Positions 32,190 through 43,700 of a stretch of 64,000 nucleotides of DNA are shown piece after piece. Source of the stretch: Lytechinus pictus (Eukaryota; Echinodermata; Echinoidea; Temnopleuroida; Toxopneustidae). The notes beneath the pieces were generated by a model. The model was not told the DNA's origin. It worked only from the letters and a program-made list of their open reading frames with translations, and did no database searches. A program made the position numbers and the translations under genes. Position 1 is the stretch's first letter. Each line of letters begins with the position of its first letter. Location of the stretch: positions 15,299,103 to 15,363,102 of the forward strand of contig NC_087254.1 in assembly GCF_037042905.1 (NCBI RefSeq), in the 5' to 3' direction.

Positions 32190-35100
32190 ATGGGAACCTT
32201 CAACTGCAGGGGGGCACAATCTAACAATGCTTTCATATCACGTCTTTTAGAAGAATTGGATATCCTATTAATTCAAGAACACTGGCTTTACCATTGGGAC
32301 CTTAATGAGCTTACTAATATCAATGATAACTTCCAAGTCTTTAGTATATCACAGCAAAATAACTCATCATTACCACTACCAAGAAGGAGAGCAAAGGGAG
32401 GAGTAGCTACATTCATCAGAACATCAAGCTCTTGGAAAGCAACAAAGATAGAATCTCAATCGCAAAGATTAGTCATTACAGATCTACGTTATGAGCCTTC
32501 AAACTCGCATTTAATTATCTGCAATGGATACTTTCCGTGTGATGTTGATGCCAATAGTATTTCTGAGTATCATCATATGCTCTCTACCATATCCCACATC
32601 GAAGCAACCCATAAAGAGGCCCTGATTATACTTGGTGGAGATCTGAATGCTGATCTGACAAATGCATCGTGTAAGAAACCTACAAAGCGTATTCTAAAGG
32701 AATTTCTGATTAGTGAGAACATGATTAACTTATCATCTCTCCAAAATAAAAAGGAGCTATACACCTTCCAATCAGATGATGGTTTACGACAATCATACAT
32801 TGATGACTTCATAATTCCTGCAAAACTCGAAAACTGCTTCTCTGACCTTCTTATTCAGCATGACGATCCTTTAAACACCTCTGACCACACACCGGTTAAA
32901 GTGACATTTTCACTACCACTTTTAGCCAATTATCAAGTAGATCATGATATACCTGATCGCAAAGCTAAAGGATCTGGAAAGTCTATACTTCGTCCTAAGA
33001 TATCTTGGCATCAGTGCAGTGCTGACCAGCTACACCTTTTCTATACTCTTCCTATGGAACAAATATCAAAGAACCTTTTCTATAATCTTCCTGCAATGTG
33101 CTTGGATCCGACTCAAATCGACCTGCTGCTTGATCAACTTAGCGAAGAAATGTTGAAGGTATCACTAACTCTACCACACTCGAAGGGCCGTCAGAAAAGA
33201 AAAAGGAAAGGGAAAAGAGAGTGGACCAAAAAGGTAGAGGCATGTTATAAACAATCTCAATATTACTGGCGTCTCTGGAGGGCCAGCGGAAAACCAAAAG
33301 GCAAGGACCCTCTCTGGATCAAGCATGTATATACAAAACGTCTATTTAGAAGTAGCATCAGGCAAGCACGGCGGATGTATCACAATAATCTCCTTTCAGA
33401 AATTGAGGATGCTAAAGGTAGCAATGATAAACTCTTCTATAGGCTTGTCAAAAGCACTAAAGGATCTCGGTCCACTGATACACTGTCTTATAGGGGTACA
33501 ACATATGAAGGAGAGGCAGTTTTAGATGGCTTCAACTCACATTTCTCAGATCTTGCTAAACCGGATTACATGAATGCCTCTTCTCCGCCTGAATTGGATG
33601 AAGCTATTCCCACTCGCCCGTTCCAGGAAAATTTGAATCAACCACTTCAACCCTCTACTTCAAAAGATCTAGATGGAGCTATTAATTCTCTCAAGAAACA
33701 AAAAGCTGCAGGACCTGATAATATATCTCCTGAGCATCTTATATATCTTGGCCCAATAGCTCGGAAATTACTTCTCGCCCTCATCAATCGATGTATATCC
33801 CTAAAGTATATTCCTGAACCTTTGAAGTCCGGCCTTATAGTCCCAGTTCACAAAGGAAAGGGAAAAGATGTAAAAGATCCTTCTAACTACCGAGGCATAA
33901 CAGTTTCTTCAACAATTGGTAAAGTTTTGGAAATGCTCATCAAATCTCAACTAGAAATTCCACTCGCAATAAATGATGTCCCAGACCAGTTACAATTTGG
34001 ATTCCAGAAAGGCAAATCTTGCCTCCTTACTGCATCTTCACTGGAATTAATAATCCAACTGAACTCTGCCAAGAAATGTACAACATACCTTGCTCTTCTC
34101 GACGCACAGAAAGCATTTGACATCGTTTGGCATAAAGGCCTATTTTCTAAGCTTCAAAACCTAGGCCTCCATGAATCCCTGTTATCTACACTGGAAGAGT
34201 TCTACAACGGTATACCAGTAGAGTCATGTGGGAAGGAAAAGTCAGCTCTCCTTTTCAAATCCTTCAAGGTGTAAAACAGGGGAGTGTGCTCTCTCCCACC
34301 TTATATACAGTCTTCATCGATGGCCTGATCAAATCACTAAGGAACGCTTGTCTTGGATGCTCTATTAATGGTTGCTACATGGGAGTGATAGTACTAGCAG
34401 ATGACGTTGCTCTAATCAGTACATGCCCCCGAGAACTCCAATCAATGCTGGATCTCACCTTCTCTTATTCCTGTGATTGGAGATATAAAATTAATCCACA
34501 AAAAAGTGCCGTAGTAGTAATAAACAAAAAAGCATCAACCAGTGTAAGTTCAGTCGAGTGGAAAATGGGAGGAATGACAATCAAGGAAAGCAGAGAGCAC
34601 CCACACCTTGGCATAGTAAAAAGCAATTGTAATATTGACCATACCAATAACATCATTTCAAAGGGATATAACACCTTCTTCTCTCTCACTGGAACTAAGC
34701 AAGGAACTCTACGCCTGCTGCCACCAATATGTACTCATCTTTGGAAAATGTTCTGCATACCAAGAATGCTATATGGGATTCAGATTATTCAACTTACCAA
34801 CTACATGCTGTCCCGTTTGAACAAGGCCCAAACATTTCTTTTTAAAAGAGTGCTTGGTTTGCCAAGGAGTGCGGCGGACGAAATTGTTTATTTATTGCTC
34901 GATATCCTCCCAATGGATAAGCGAATCGACTATGAAATTCTTCTCTTACTTGGGCAATATGCAAGCCTTTCAGACGAACGCACTGAGAGAAGAATCCTGT
35001 TGAATGGTATAGCATACAATACACCTTTGGTAAGACGCTGGATAAAAATCCTCAATAGTTATGAGCTTCCAAGTCTCCCTAACATCCTTAGAGATCGCAT

Positions 35101-35653
35101 TCCATATAAAGTATGGAAGAAGCTAGCACTGGGAAAAATTTATAAACAACACTATGCTGCCCTTGAAATTGCAATTGCTAAAAAATCTTCTCTAAGTCTA
35201 TGGTCGGGCATGACCCAACGTGATAAAAAGAATTATTACCCAAAGCAAGTCTCCAGCCCTCTCCTGAGGGAAGCTATGTCCATCAGAGCTCAATTATCCT
35301 GCAGTACATACCCAACGAATAGAAGGTTATTCTCTCTGAATCAAAGTACCACAAAGTCCTGCAAGTTCTGCCACTCCGAACTGGAAAGTGTTGTACATTT
35401 TGTTGGAGAATGCCCAGCGTTTAGCACACACAGGAAAACCCTTCTAAACTTCATAAAAGAAGACGAGGAACTGCAGTATTTTTCTGTGCATTTCAAAGAT
35501 CAAGAACCTCAACAATTTACCGCTTCCGTCCTGTTTCTTCCTGACGTCGAATTAGCAGATTCCTCCAGAAACGACCTCAACCTACTTGTCTTAAATTTCT
35601 TGCATAAGATTCACCTCTCTCGATCTACCTTACTCTCACGTCAAAATATGTAA
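32190..35653 (+). pseudogene. LINE ORF2, endonuclease plus reverse transcriptase, one frameshift
   Basis: The endonuclease (about residues 1-250) has FNCRG, QEHW, GGDLNADL, SYIDDF and SDHTPV. The RT has GLIVPVHKGKGKD, NYRGITVSS, QFGFQKGKSCLLTA, motif A (ALLDAQKAFDIVWHK), motif B (LQGVKQGSVLSPTLY) and motif C (VLADDVALIS). The C-terminus has a zinc knuckle, CKFCHSELESVVHFVGEC. One break of frame lies at about 34215-34226, between motifs A and B. The first frame stops at 34274 and the second runs to TAA at 35653. Otherwise the gene is intact, about 1,150 codons, so the copy is young. It belongs to the CR1/Jockey broad group; the exact clade is uncertain. It sits inside the endonuclease region of a dead CR1-like element on the other strand. 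Confidence 0.85.
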
Positions 35654-35718
35654 CGCTAATGTTAATGCAGTATTAAACTGCGGATCTCCGATACAGCGGA
35701 GGAAGGATACAGAAGAAG
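35654..35718 (+). other. LINE 3' UTR with two stem-loops and GAA tail
   Basis: The 65 bp after the stop contain GCAGTATTAAACTGC and CTCCGATACAGCGGAG, each able to form a small hairpin, and a closing run of GAA repeats. Short structured tails are used by many LINE reverse transcriptases to recognise their own RNA. That role here is inferred. Confidence 0.5.
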
Positions 35719-35724
35719 AAGAAG

Positions 35725-35865
35725 TGAGTTCTTAAGAGAGGCCAGCCTATCGGTGTTAGGGGGTCTATAAAAACAGCCAACAAGCACTGGTTTGGCACCA
35801 TGTATTTCAATTTCTATCCATACACTTTCATTTTCTAATCCTAGGTCATACCTTTGGATACTATT
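35725..35865 (-). pseudogene. CR1-like LINE, endonuclease N-terminal fragment
   Basis: The minus strand encodes VWIEIEIHGAKPVLVG and CFYRPPNTDRLASLKNS, the CR1 endonuclease block preceding the GGDFN segment found at 31018-31130. The young LINE therefore lies between neighbouring parts of one endonuclease domain. Confidence 0.75.
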
Positions 35866-36250
35866 ATATCTCCAACTATTATATCCGAGACCTTAACTAT
35901 ACCTTTCTGAAATAATTCAATATAAAAAAGGGTCATATTATTAAGGCATATATGCGTGTTCTTAAAAATAATGGGATTACTTTTCCCTCCAAAATATCTA
36001 CACTTATCCAATTCGCGCCATGCCTTCAGCATATCTATGTAAAATAATGGTATACGTTTCAAATTCATTTTACTCGTATCATAATCACACAGAAATTATG
36101 ATTCGACCACCTAAAGAGCTAAAAAAATATTCGAAGGTTGCTTTCCAACCCGAACTTTTCCCTCCGTCTAGCAAACGTTTAATCCACATTATTCGTTGGT
36201 TCATATCAAAGACCTCAAAATTTGGAGGTCTCAGTCCTCCAACAGAATAG
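35845..36250 (-). pseudogene. Tx1/L1-like LINE ORF2, pre-C-terminal part
   Basis: The minus strand encodes YSVGGLRPPNFEVFDMNQRI, MWIKRLLDGGKSSGW, then after a frameshift IPLFYIDMLKAWRELDKC and LNNMTLFYIELFQKGIVKVS with DII. This is the connector characteristic of L1/Tx1 ORF2 after the RT. The text stops at the junction with CR1 sequence (about 35850). What should follow is found at 25250-26045. Confidence 0.7.
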
Positions 36251-36439
36251 TCTTGATATAGATCTCACGTGTACGTAGAATAGATATTCCACAGCACTGT
36301 ACATACTCCTGCATAATTCTACAAGTACGATGATACACCAACCTGGTGGACTGTACTTTAACAGATGATGATGATGATGATGATCTCTTCCTCCCCAAAT
36401 ATAATTAAAATGTTTTTAAAAAAATCTGCATAGCGCGCC

Positions 36440-36566
36440 CTCTTAGCTTAGGGTTCATCGGCGCGCGGCCAATTTGAAAAAAAAAAACAATCGGGGGAAA
36501 ATTAATACGACTTTAACTGAAGTGAAGAGTCAGTAGGAACTTCACGAAAATTTACTTCATGGTGCA
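36440..36566 (+). promoter_or_regulatory. Candidate promoter and 5' UTR of the RING gene
   Basis: A short GC-rich block (GCGCGCGGCCAATTTG) with a CCAAT box at 36469-36473 lies about 95 bp before the ATG. No TATA box. Placement is inferred only from position. Confidence 0.3.
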
Positions 36567-36622
36567 ATGTCTCGAAAAAGGAAGTTTTCAACTCAAGATA
36601 TAGAGGATCAAGAAAATAAAAG
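36567..36622 (+). CDS. RING gene, exon 1
   Basis: ATG at 36567, 18 codons plus two bases, then donor GTGTGT. It encodes a basic N-terminus, MSRKRKFSTQDIEDQENK. The leftover AG joins the G at 44456 to give Arg19, in frame with the RING. It is the only upstream start exon of the right phase I found, but the 7.8 kb intron makes it less certain than the rest. Confidence 0.55.
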
Positions 36623-39600
36623 GTGTGTATGTAGCAGTTTGATAATGATTTATTGTCTTAACTCGTATGAAATTGAATTGTATTTGTAAAGTGGAGCATT
36701 TGACTCTGAATCTGATCCGAGTATTTTGTTGTCCCACATGCTTACTTCTGTGTAAGCCTTGCCTGCCTATCAGACTGTAGGATGGGGCACTCTAGGCGAC
36801 ACCCCAATACTTACCCGTGCTAATAAACTGGGACTCCACTCACGCGCATTTGGGCCGCCCTAGCTTAGAACTAAGCAATATTATCTAGAAATTGTTACAT
36901 TGTAGTCATTAAATATGTTCTATTAAATAAATTGATAATGTTTAATCGGTACTCACCGGTTCTTTTGTTGCATTTTCAGACCATTTCTCACAATTCTTCG
37001 TAAATATTTGCGGCAAATTTTGTCGCCATAGACAGCTTAGCATCCATCTTTATTGATAAATGGAGCGCCCTTTACGATAGTTGTTAATGCCGCGGAGAAA
37101 TCGTTAGGCATTTTGGCCTGTGTTCAAGGCGTTCTTTCTGTTTTATTTTTTACATTGAAGATTGTGCATTTGTTGAATAGCGCCGTCTACGTCAGGTATG
37201 AGATCGAGTGTATAAATACACTCTTCCAAAATAATTATGATTCCGACCTGGCGCTGTTTAACTTCAATCTCTTTCACCTAAATTAGCGATGAATGCTAGC
37301 ATTATAAAATATATATTATTAACGTCTGACGAAAAGAATAACCAACCGATCAGCTGACGAGAACGCGAATCACGTGATCTTCATATCAGCTTCGATCGCG
37401 AGTCAGAAGAGAAGAGCAGCTGCCCAGAAAATCAGGAAAAAGCCGTGAAAATGTAAGTTCCCCTTCATTTCTTTCATTTTTTTTTTTGCTAACGATGCAT
37501 TTACACTATAAAATTATAATTTAAATAAGAGAAAGGAATATAGCTTGTACTTGTACTTGTGATATAATATAAATATCCTGTTCTCAGAGATTTCTAACCA
37601 AATATACTACTGATGTCGCCTATGAGGTCCATACATGTAATGTTGGACCTCATTGGTACTAGGAGTGCTCTAGGCGACACCCCAATACTTACCCGTGCTA
37701 ATAAACTGGGACTCCACTCACGCGCATTTGGGCTGCCCTAGCTTAGAACTAAGCAATATTATCTAGAAATTGTTAAATTGTAGTCATGAAATATGTTCTA
37801 TTAAATAAATTGATAATGTTTAATCGGTACTCACCGGTTCTTTTGTTGCATTTTCAGACCATTTCTCACAATTCTTCGTAAATATTTGCGGCAAATCTTG
37901 TCGCCATAGACAGCTTAACATCCATCTTTATTGATAAATGGAGCGCCCTTTACGATAGTTGTTAATGCCGCGGAGAAATCGTTAGGCATTTTGGCCTGTG
38001 TTCAAGGCGTAGCTGTTCTATTTTTTTTTATAGGTATGAGATCGAAATCACAGCGAGTATTTACACTCTTCCATAATGATTCCGAAAGGGAGGCGCAACA
38101 CCCCCCACCCACATGGGCGCAAATTCCAGGGGGACATGTCCCCCTCACCTAAAATAGTAGGGGGGCACATTATGAAATGTCATCCCCCTACTATTTTTGG
38201 TCTTTTCATTCAAAATCGAAATAAAATATGTATTTTGGAAGAGACGATCTTACTTTTGGGGTGCCCTTTTTTTTTTGCTTGTTTGCTTATCAAATTTCTT
38301 TTGGTCAAGATGACCTTCTTTTGGGGGTGATAAACCTTCTTTTTTGTTTTTGTTTGTTTTTTTCTTGTCAAATTTTCCAGCCCCTGGTCCCGGCTACCTT
38401 TGGGGAGAGATTTCCGCCCTTGCCTAACAGTACACTTGATATTGTTTGCGAATCTGCGTGGGCGTCGGGGGCTGGGGGATGAGGAAAAGCGGTGAGACGA
38501 GAAAAAAAAATAGAAGGAAAAAGAGGACAGAAAAAAAGTGAACGAAAGAAAAATGAATGGAAAATAAAAGGGAGGAGAAAATAGTGAGAAAAGTGATGGG
38601 TAGGTCGAGATTTTATGTGTCCGTGCAAAAAGAAATGAGCAGAGGTTGAGATGTTGTCTGTTTGGGCAAATGTCTGTCTGTTTGTTGGACTGGCGCCTGT
38701 TGCAAAAATTATTAAGCTGATGGAATCAGAAAGTTCCAACTGCTTCATGTCATACCGACAGTGACAGGATTAAGCGGTTGTAGGTATAAATCACGCTCTA
38801 AAACTGTGTTCTTTATTAAAAAGTTGTCCTTCATATTCATTTTCGCAAAAGAATATCAAGTTTTCAATTAATTGTCTATAGTTATCCTGTTTATGATAAA
38901 AATACTTAGAAATTGGGTTAGGTTAGGGTTATCAAATTATCGGGGCAGAAAATATATTTTTCAGTTCGCGCGTCGAGCTGGCATTAGTGATCAGTGAGAT
39001 TATGTTTTTAATGACATTCATTCTATTCACAGCAATATATTATTAAACATAGCCGCATGAGTTATAGATAGGTCTATAGTTATCAGGTGAATAATTTACC
39101 GCTACACACTGATCATGCGGATACTGTTTTGTAAAGGGGAATTTCACCTTGATAAAAAGATTGTGAAAATATAGGCCAAAGAAAAATAATTTCAAAATAT
39201 CGGTGAAGGTGTTATTTTAAAAAAATGGAGTTAGTAGAATTTCGAATGCTTGATTTGTGACGTCATAAACGAGCAGTTGCTCAATATTCTATGTAATATA
39301 AAAGGCCAAAATTTCCCATTTTTAATGGTCCGTAATGACCCACTTTTTTCTTTTTGGAGAGAGTATGAAGTTATCTATTGATATACTGAATTTACAATAA
39401 AAGTCATTATCACGTATTTCTTGACATTTCATTTACTTTTTACCATAATTATATCCGATATAGCTGCTCGCAAAGGCCTACGCCGTCACAAATAATTATT
39501 TAAAAAATCTCACCTTTGATTTTTTTTTGGTGGGGGATGGATTTTTCCTGAACGCATACCAATTTTTCAAATTATTTTTTCTGCTATTTTCATAATTAAC

Positions 39601-40763
39601 TTTAAATAAATTCACCTATGCACTTCTTAATTTTTTCAAAGACAAAATAACAAAATTACATCTAGTCATCATCATCACCATCATCACCAAATTCATTCTC
39701 ATCATCATCACCTTGCACTACCACCATCATTATCATCATCATCATCATCATCACCGCCACCATCACCACCACCATCATCATCACCAAGATAATTTTCATC
39801 ATCATCATCTTTCTTTTTTTTCTTATTTTTTCCCCTTCCCTTCTTCTTTTTTTCCTTCATATTTTCCTCCCTTTTTAGAGGGGCACACCACCAAATAAAT
39901 ATGTTTGTTGTTGTTGTATATAAGTTGGCGGATGCCTCATGAAATGAAATAAAAGAGAAAATAAGGAAAGGGAAAAAGTAAGAAGAAGGATAAGAAGAAA
40001 AAAAGAAAGCCAAACAAACAAGACAAAATAATATCAAAATTTCGTAATAAAGTCAGTCAGTTTAATGATTATGTTTTCAATGAAATGAGACATAAAAGAA
40101 TTGAAACGAGTAAAAAGGGCTACATCATAGTTAAAAGAAATAGAGGGAAGCTCTGAGACAATAAAAAGTGTAAAAAAAATCAGAAAAGACTTTGAAACAC
40201 TCTGAACACGAGTATAATATATAAAAAAATTGGGAATAAGCGAGGACAAGTAGCTGAGGGACCCCCCCCCCTCTCTCTCTAGTTATTTACTCAAACTCGC
40301 ATATACAAGAGAAGAAATTCTTACTAATCAAAATATTGCGAGCAAAAAGCATGAGCTGACATTTTTTTAAATATTCAAAACTGATAGAGAGACACATTTT
40401 GAACAATTCATGAAACATAATCATTCATTATAGCTACCAATCGGACTGCGACAAGATCTGAGAATTAGAAATTCATTAAAAGCATAAAATTGTATAACAT
40501 TAAAATAAGACGGGCACAACGCATGAGCTAAAGCTTTATATACCAATTAAAAATTTGGACATTTTTAGCGTTTTCGGTAGTCATGAAAAAGATTCATATT
40601 TCATGAAAGCTCAAATCCCGAGGAGGAATATTTTTTATTAATTGACTTAAAAAAGGCTGTTCTAATTAAGCCCCATTTAATATTTGATTACAAGTCTCGT
40701 TAAACAGTAAAAGAGGAAAAAATAAAGCATATTGTGTTCCTCAATTCTCTTTCTCTTTAACCC

Positions 40764-40799
<36 letters not shown>

Positions 40800-43700
40800 G
40801 GGGGGAGGTATTTTGGTTTAAAAAAAAGAGAAAAAAAACGATAATTGCTGGCTAGTGGGTGTAGTGGTAGGGACACCCCAGCCCCCACCCCCCCCCCCCC
40901 CCCCCCCCCGTAGTTACGCAAACATGGGACCAAATGATCCTACTTGTTCCAAGGCGAAACTTGTGCAATCAATTGAATGTTATTTTTGAGAAAATTCAAG
41001 CTTGCGCTGTTTAAATTCAATCTCTTTCACCTAAATTTGCGATGAATGCTAGCATTATGAAATATATAATTATCAACGTCTGGCGAAAAGAATAACCAAC
41101 CGATCAGCTGACGAGAACGCGTATCACGTGATCTGCATATCAGCTTCGATCGCGAGTCAGAAGTGAAGAGCAACTGGCAATAAAATCTGGAAAAAGTCGT
41201 CAAAATGTAAGTTCCCCTTCATTTCTTTCAATTTTTTTTTATTGCTAACAATGTTTTAACTTTCTTAAACAAAAATTTAATGAATAGACAGTACGATAGA
41301 TGGTACTTGTGTTATAATACACAAATAATCATCTTCACAAAGATTTCTGACACAAAATACTACAGATGTCGCCTATGAGGTCCATACATGTAATGTTTGG
41401 ACCTCATTGGTACTAGGAGTGGGATGGGGGGTCGGGTGTCCGGACACTTTATATTCTCGAAGCCTTCTATTTTGTCTTTAGATTACACTAAAAATATGAA
41501 TTCAATAGTAATAATCATCTTCTATTTTGTTCTCTATAATATTTCCTAACATTTTATACTAAAAATTGACGAAACTTCGGCCTTCCGTCGCTTGTAAATT
41601 TTTCCAAATGACTTTCTAAAATTGATCGTCCGGACACACAACATCTTGGTATACTACGCATGCTCCTAACTTCGAGAACTATTTATCCGCGAAGCCAAAA
41701 GGGAAGGGTACCGGTATGTTAATTTAGAGCGATGTGAATGCAGGAATAATTATCAGGTGTTTTTGAGCCTGAATATTAAAGTTCTTGTAATTTAACAGGG
41801 GTTCTTGTGATCGAGGCGGTTCAACACCACCTCATCATCTACCTCGGCCCGAGCGAAGTTAGTGCAGGCTCCACTCCACTTCACTATCAGTATCACTACC
41901 GCTACACTAAGCTCCACCTACCCGAACTTCGGGACCGTGAACTCGATCAGATATTCCGAGTGACAAAGGTGGGATCAAAAAGTGGTTTATTGTAAAAATT
42001 ATAGAAAAAATATAACGAGACAGAAAAATAGCTTAATTTCTTACTCTACACCATTATTAGGGTGTCTGGAGAAAAAAATTAATTTTCTTATTTCAAGAAA
42101 ATATCACATTCTCTTTGTGAATTTGAACAGAAATGACCTTCGGACTGACAGAAATGTAACATTTAAAAAAAAAATCAAATTATTGGCTGCAAAAAAGAAG
42201 AATGAAATTAGGTCAATTTTCAGCATTTCTCTGCTATAGACTGTGTAGTTAAAAAATGGACACACACAAATCCAAAATTTTAGCTTCCGAGAGCTCTTAA
42301 AAATTTATTATTAATGCCAAAAACTTGTCCATAAAGAGTCCAATAGGATTTTTCATGCTCTTTCTGATGGTATGATTTTTATAAAGATTTGGAAACCAGA
42401 TCGCAATGAAAAATTGTGACAAAGTGAAAAAAATTGTGCAAAACAGAAATTTCATTTTCCCATAGAAAACGCATAGGGAAATGGCATTCTCAACACACAC
42501 ACAAATAAGGGTTTGCAATTTATCTCTAAATCCCTATTTAAAATGATCATATAAACTTGTCCTTACTGTCAAAAATACATGCCAAACACAAGTTAATCAA
42601 TTCAGATCACATTTTTCTAGCAGCCTGAACTTCCCGAAAAAATGTGCCATATTTTCCCCTAAATCAGCCTGTTTTATGCTGACACTTCAGTGTGGCTTCA
42701 GACACCCTACCCTTATTTCACTCCGTGTCCATCCTCCAGTTATCCTCAAAATTGGTGATTTTGGGCTAGTATCTAATTCCTCACACGTATTATTCACGGC
42801 TGATTTCAAAACATCACATGCGATCGGTCGCAGGCCAAACAGCATAAATATTTATATCATATTGGATGGCTCAGAAAATACCAGAAATATTCTAAGAGTT
42901 TGGGTAAATATTCCAAGAATCAGTGGAATATAGTTCATAAAACTTGGACATAAGAGTAATCAAGTATCACTGAACATCCTGTGCGCATTTCAGGTCACAT
43001 GACCAAGGTCAAAGGTCAATAATGGGGGTATCTGTTGAATTACCATCATAATTACCATCATAACTTCAAAATTCTGCAACTACCTTAGATAATTTTTTTT
43101 GTAATAATCCAGAAAAGGTAGAAATGAGTGGTATTATCACAACAGATGTCAGTGATCATCTCACTCCTTTTATTATGATCTCATCTCAACCAGATACAAA
43201 TTATCCTCAAATGTATTATTCAACACGAGATTTCAGTATTACAATTATAATTTACTATCATTAGAATTATAATTGTTATCATTATAATTATTTCATAATA
43301 ATAATTTTTATTGAAATAATGATTATTATTGTCTCAATAATTATAAGGCCTTTAATTATAATTACTATAATTATGATTATTTTTATAATTATAATTATAA
43401 TAATAATTCTTATTGATGTCTTATTAATATTACTGTCTCAGTAATTATTACAATTATAATTACTTTCATTATAATTGTTATCATTATAATTATTTTATAA
43501 TAATAATTATTAATAGTTATTATTGTCTTAATAATTATAATTACTATAATTATAATTATTTCAATAATTATTATAATTATAATTATTTTATAATAAGTAT
43601 TATTGATGTCTCATTAACATTATTGTCTCAATAATTATTACAATTATAATTACTATCATTATAATTATAATTGTTATCATTATAATTATTTTATAATAAT

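Noticed and set aside
32573-32812. Minus-strand frames opposite LINE ORF2
   Set aside because: Shadows of the endonuclease coding strand, with no motifs of their own.
36895-37090. Minus-strand frame MPNDFSAALTTIVKGAPFIN in both duplicated units as a gene
   Set aside because: The same TAA ends it after 24 codons in both units. More protein-like sequence follows the stop, but without evidence of read-through or splicing I list it only as part of the duplicated segment.
39713-40037. His-rich (plus) and Asp/Gly-rich (minus) open frames
   Set aside because: Both are translations of an ATC/ACC microsatellite; no start context, splice borders or conserved sequence.
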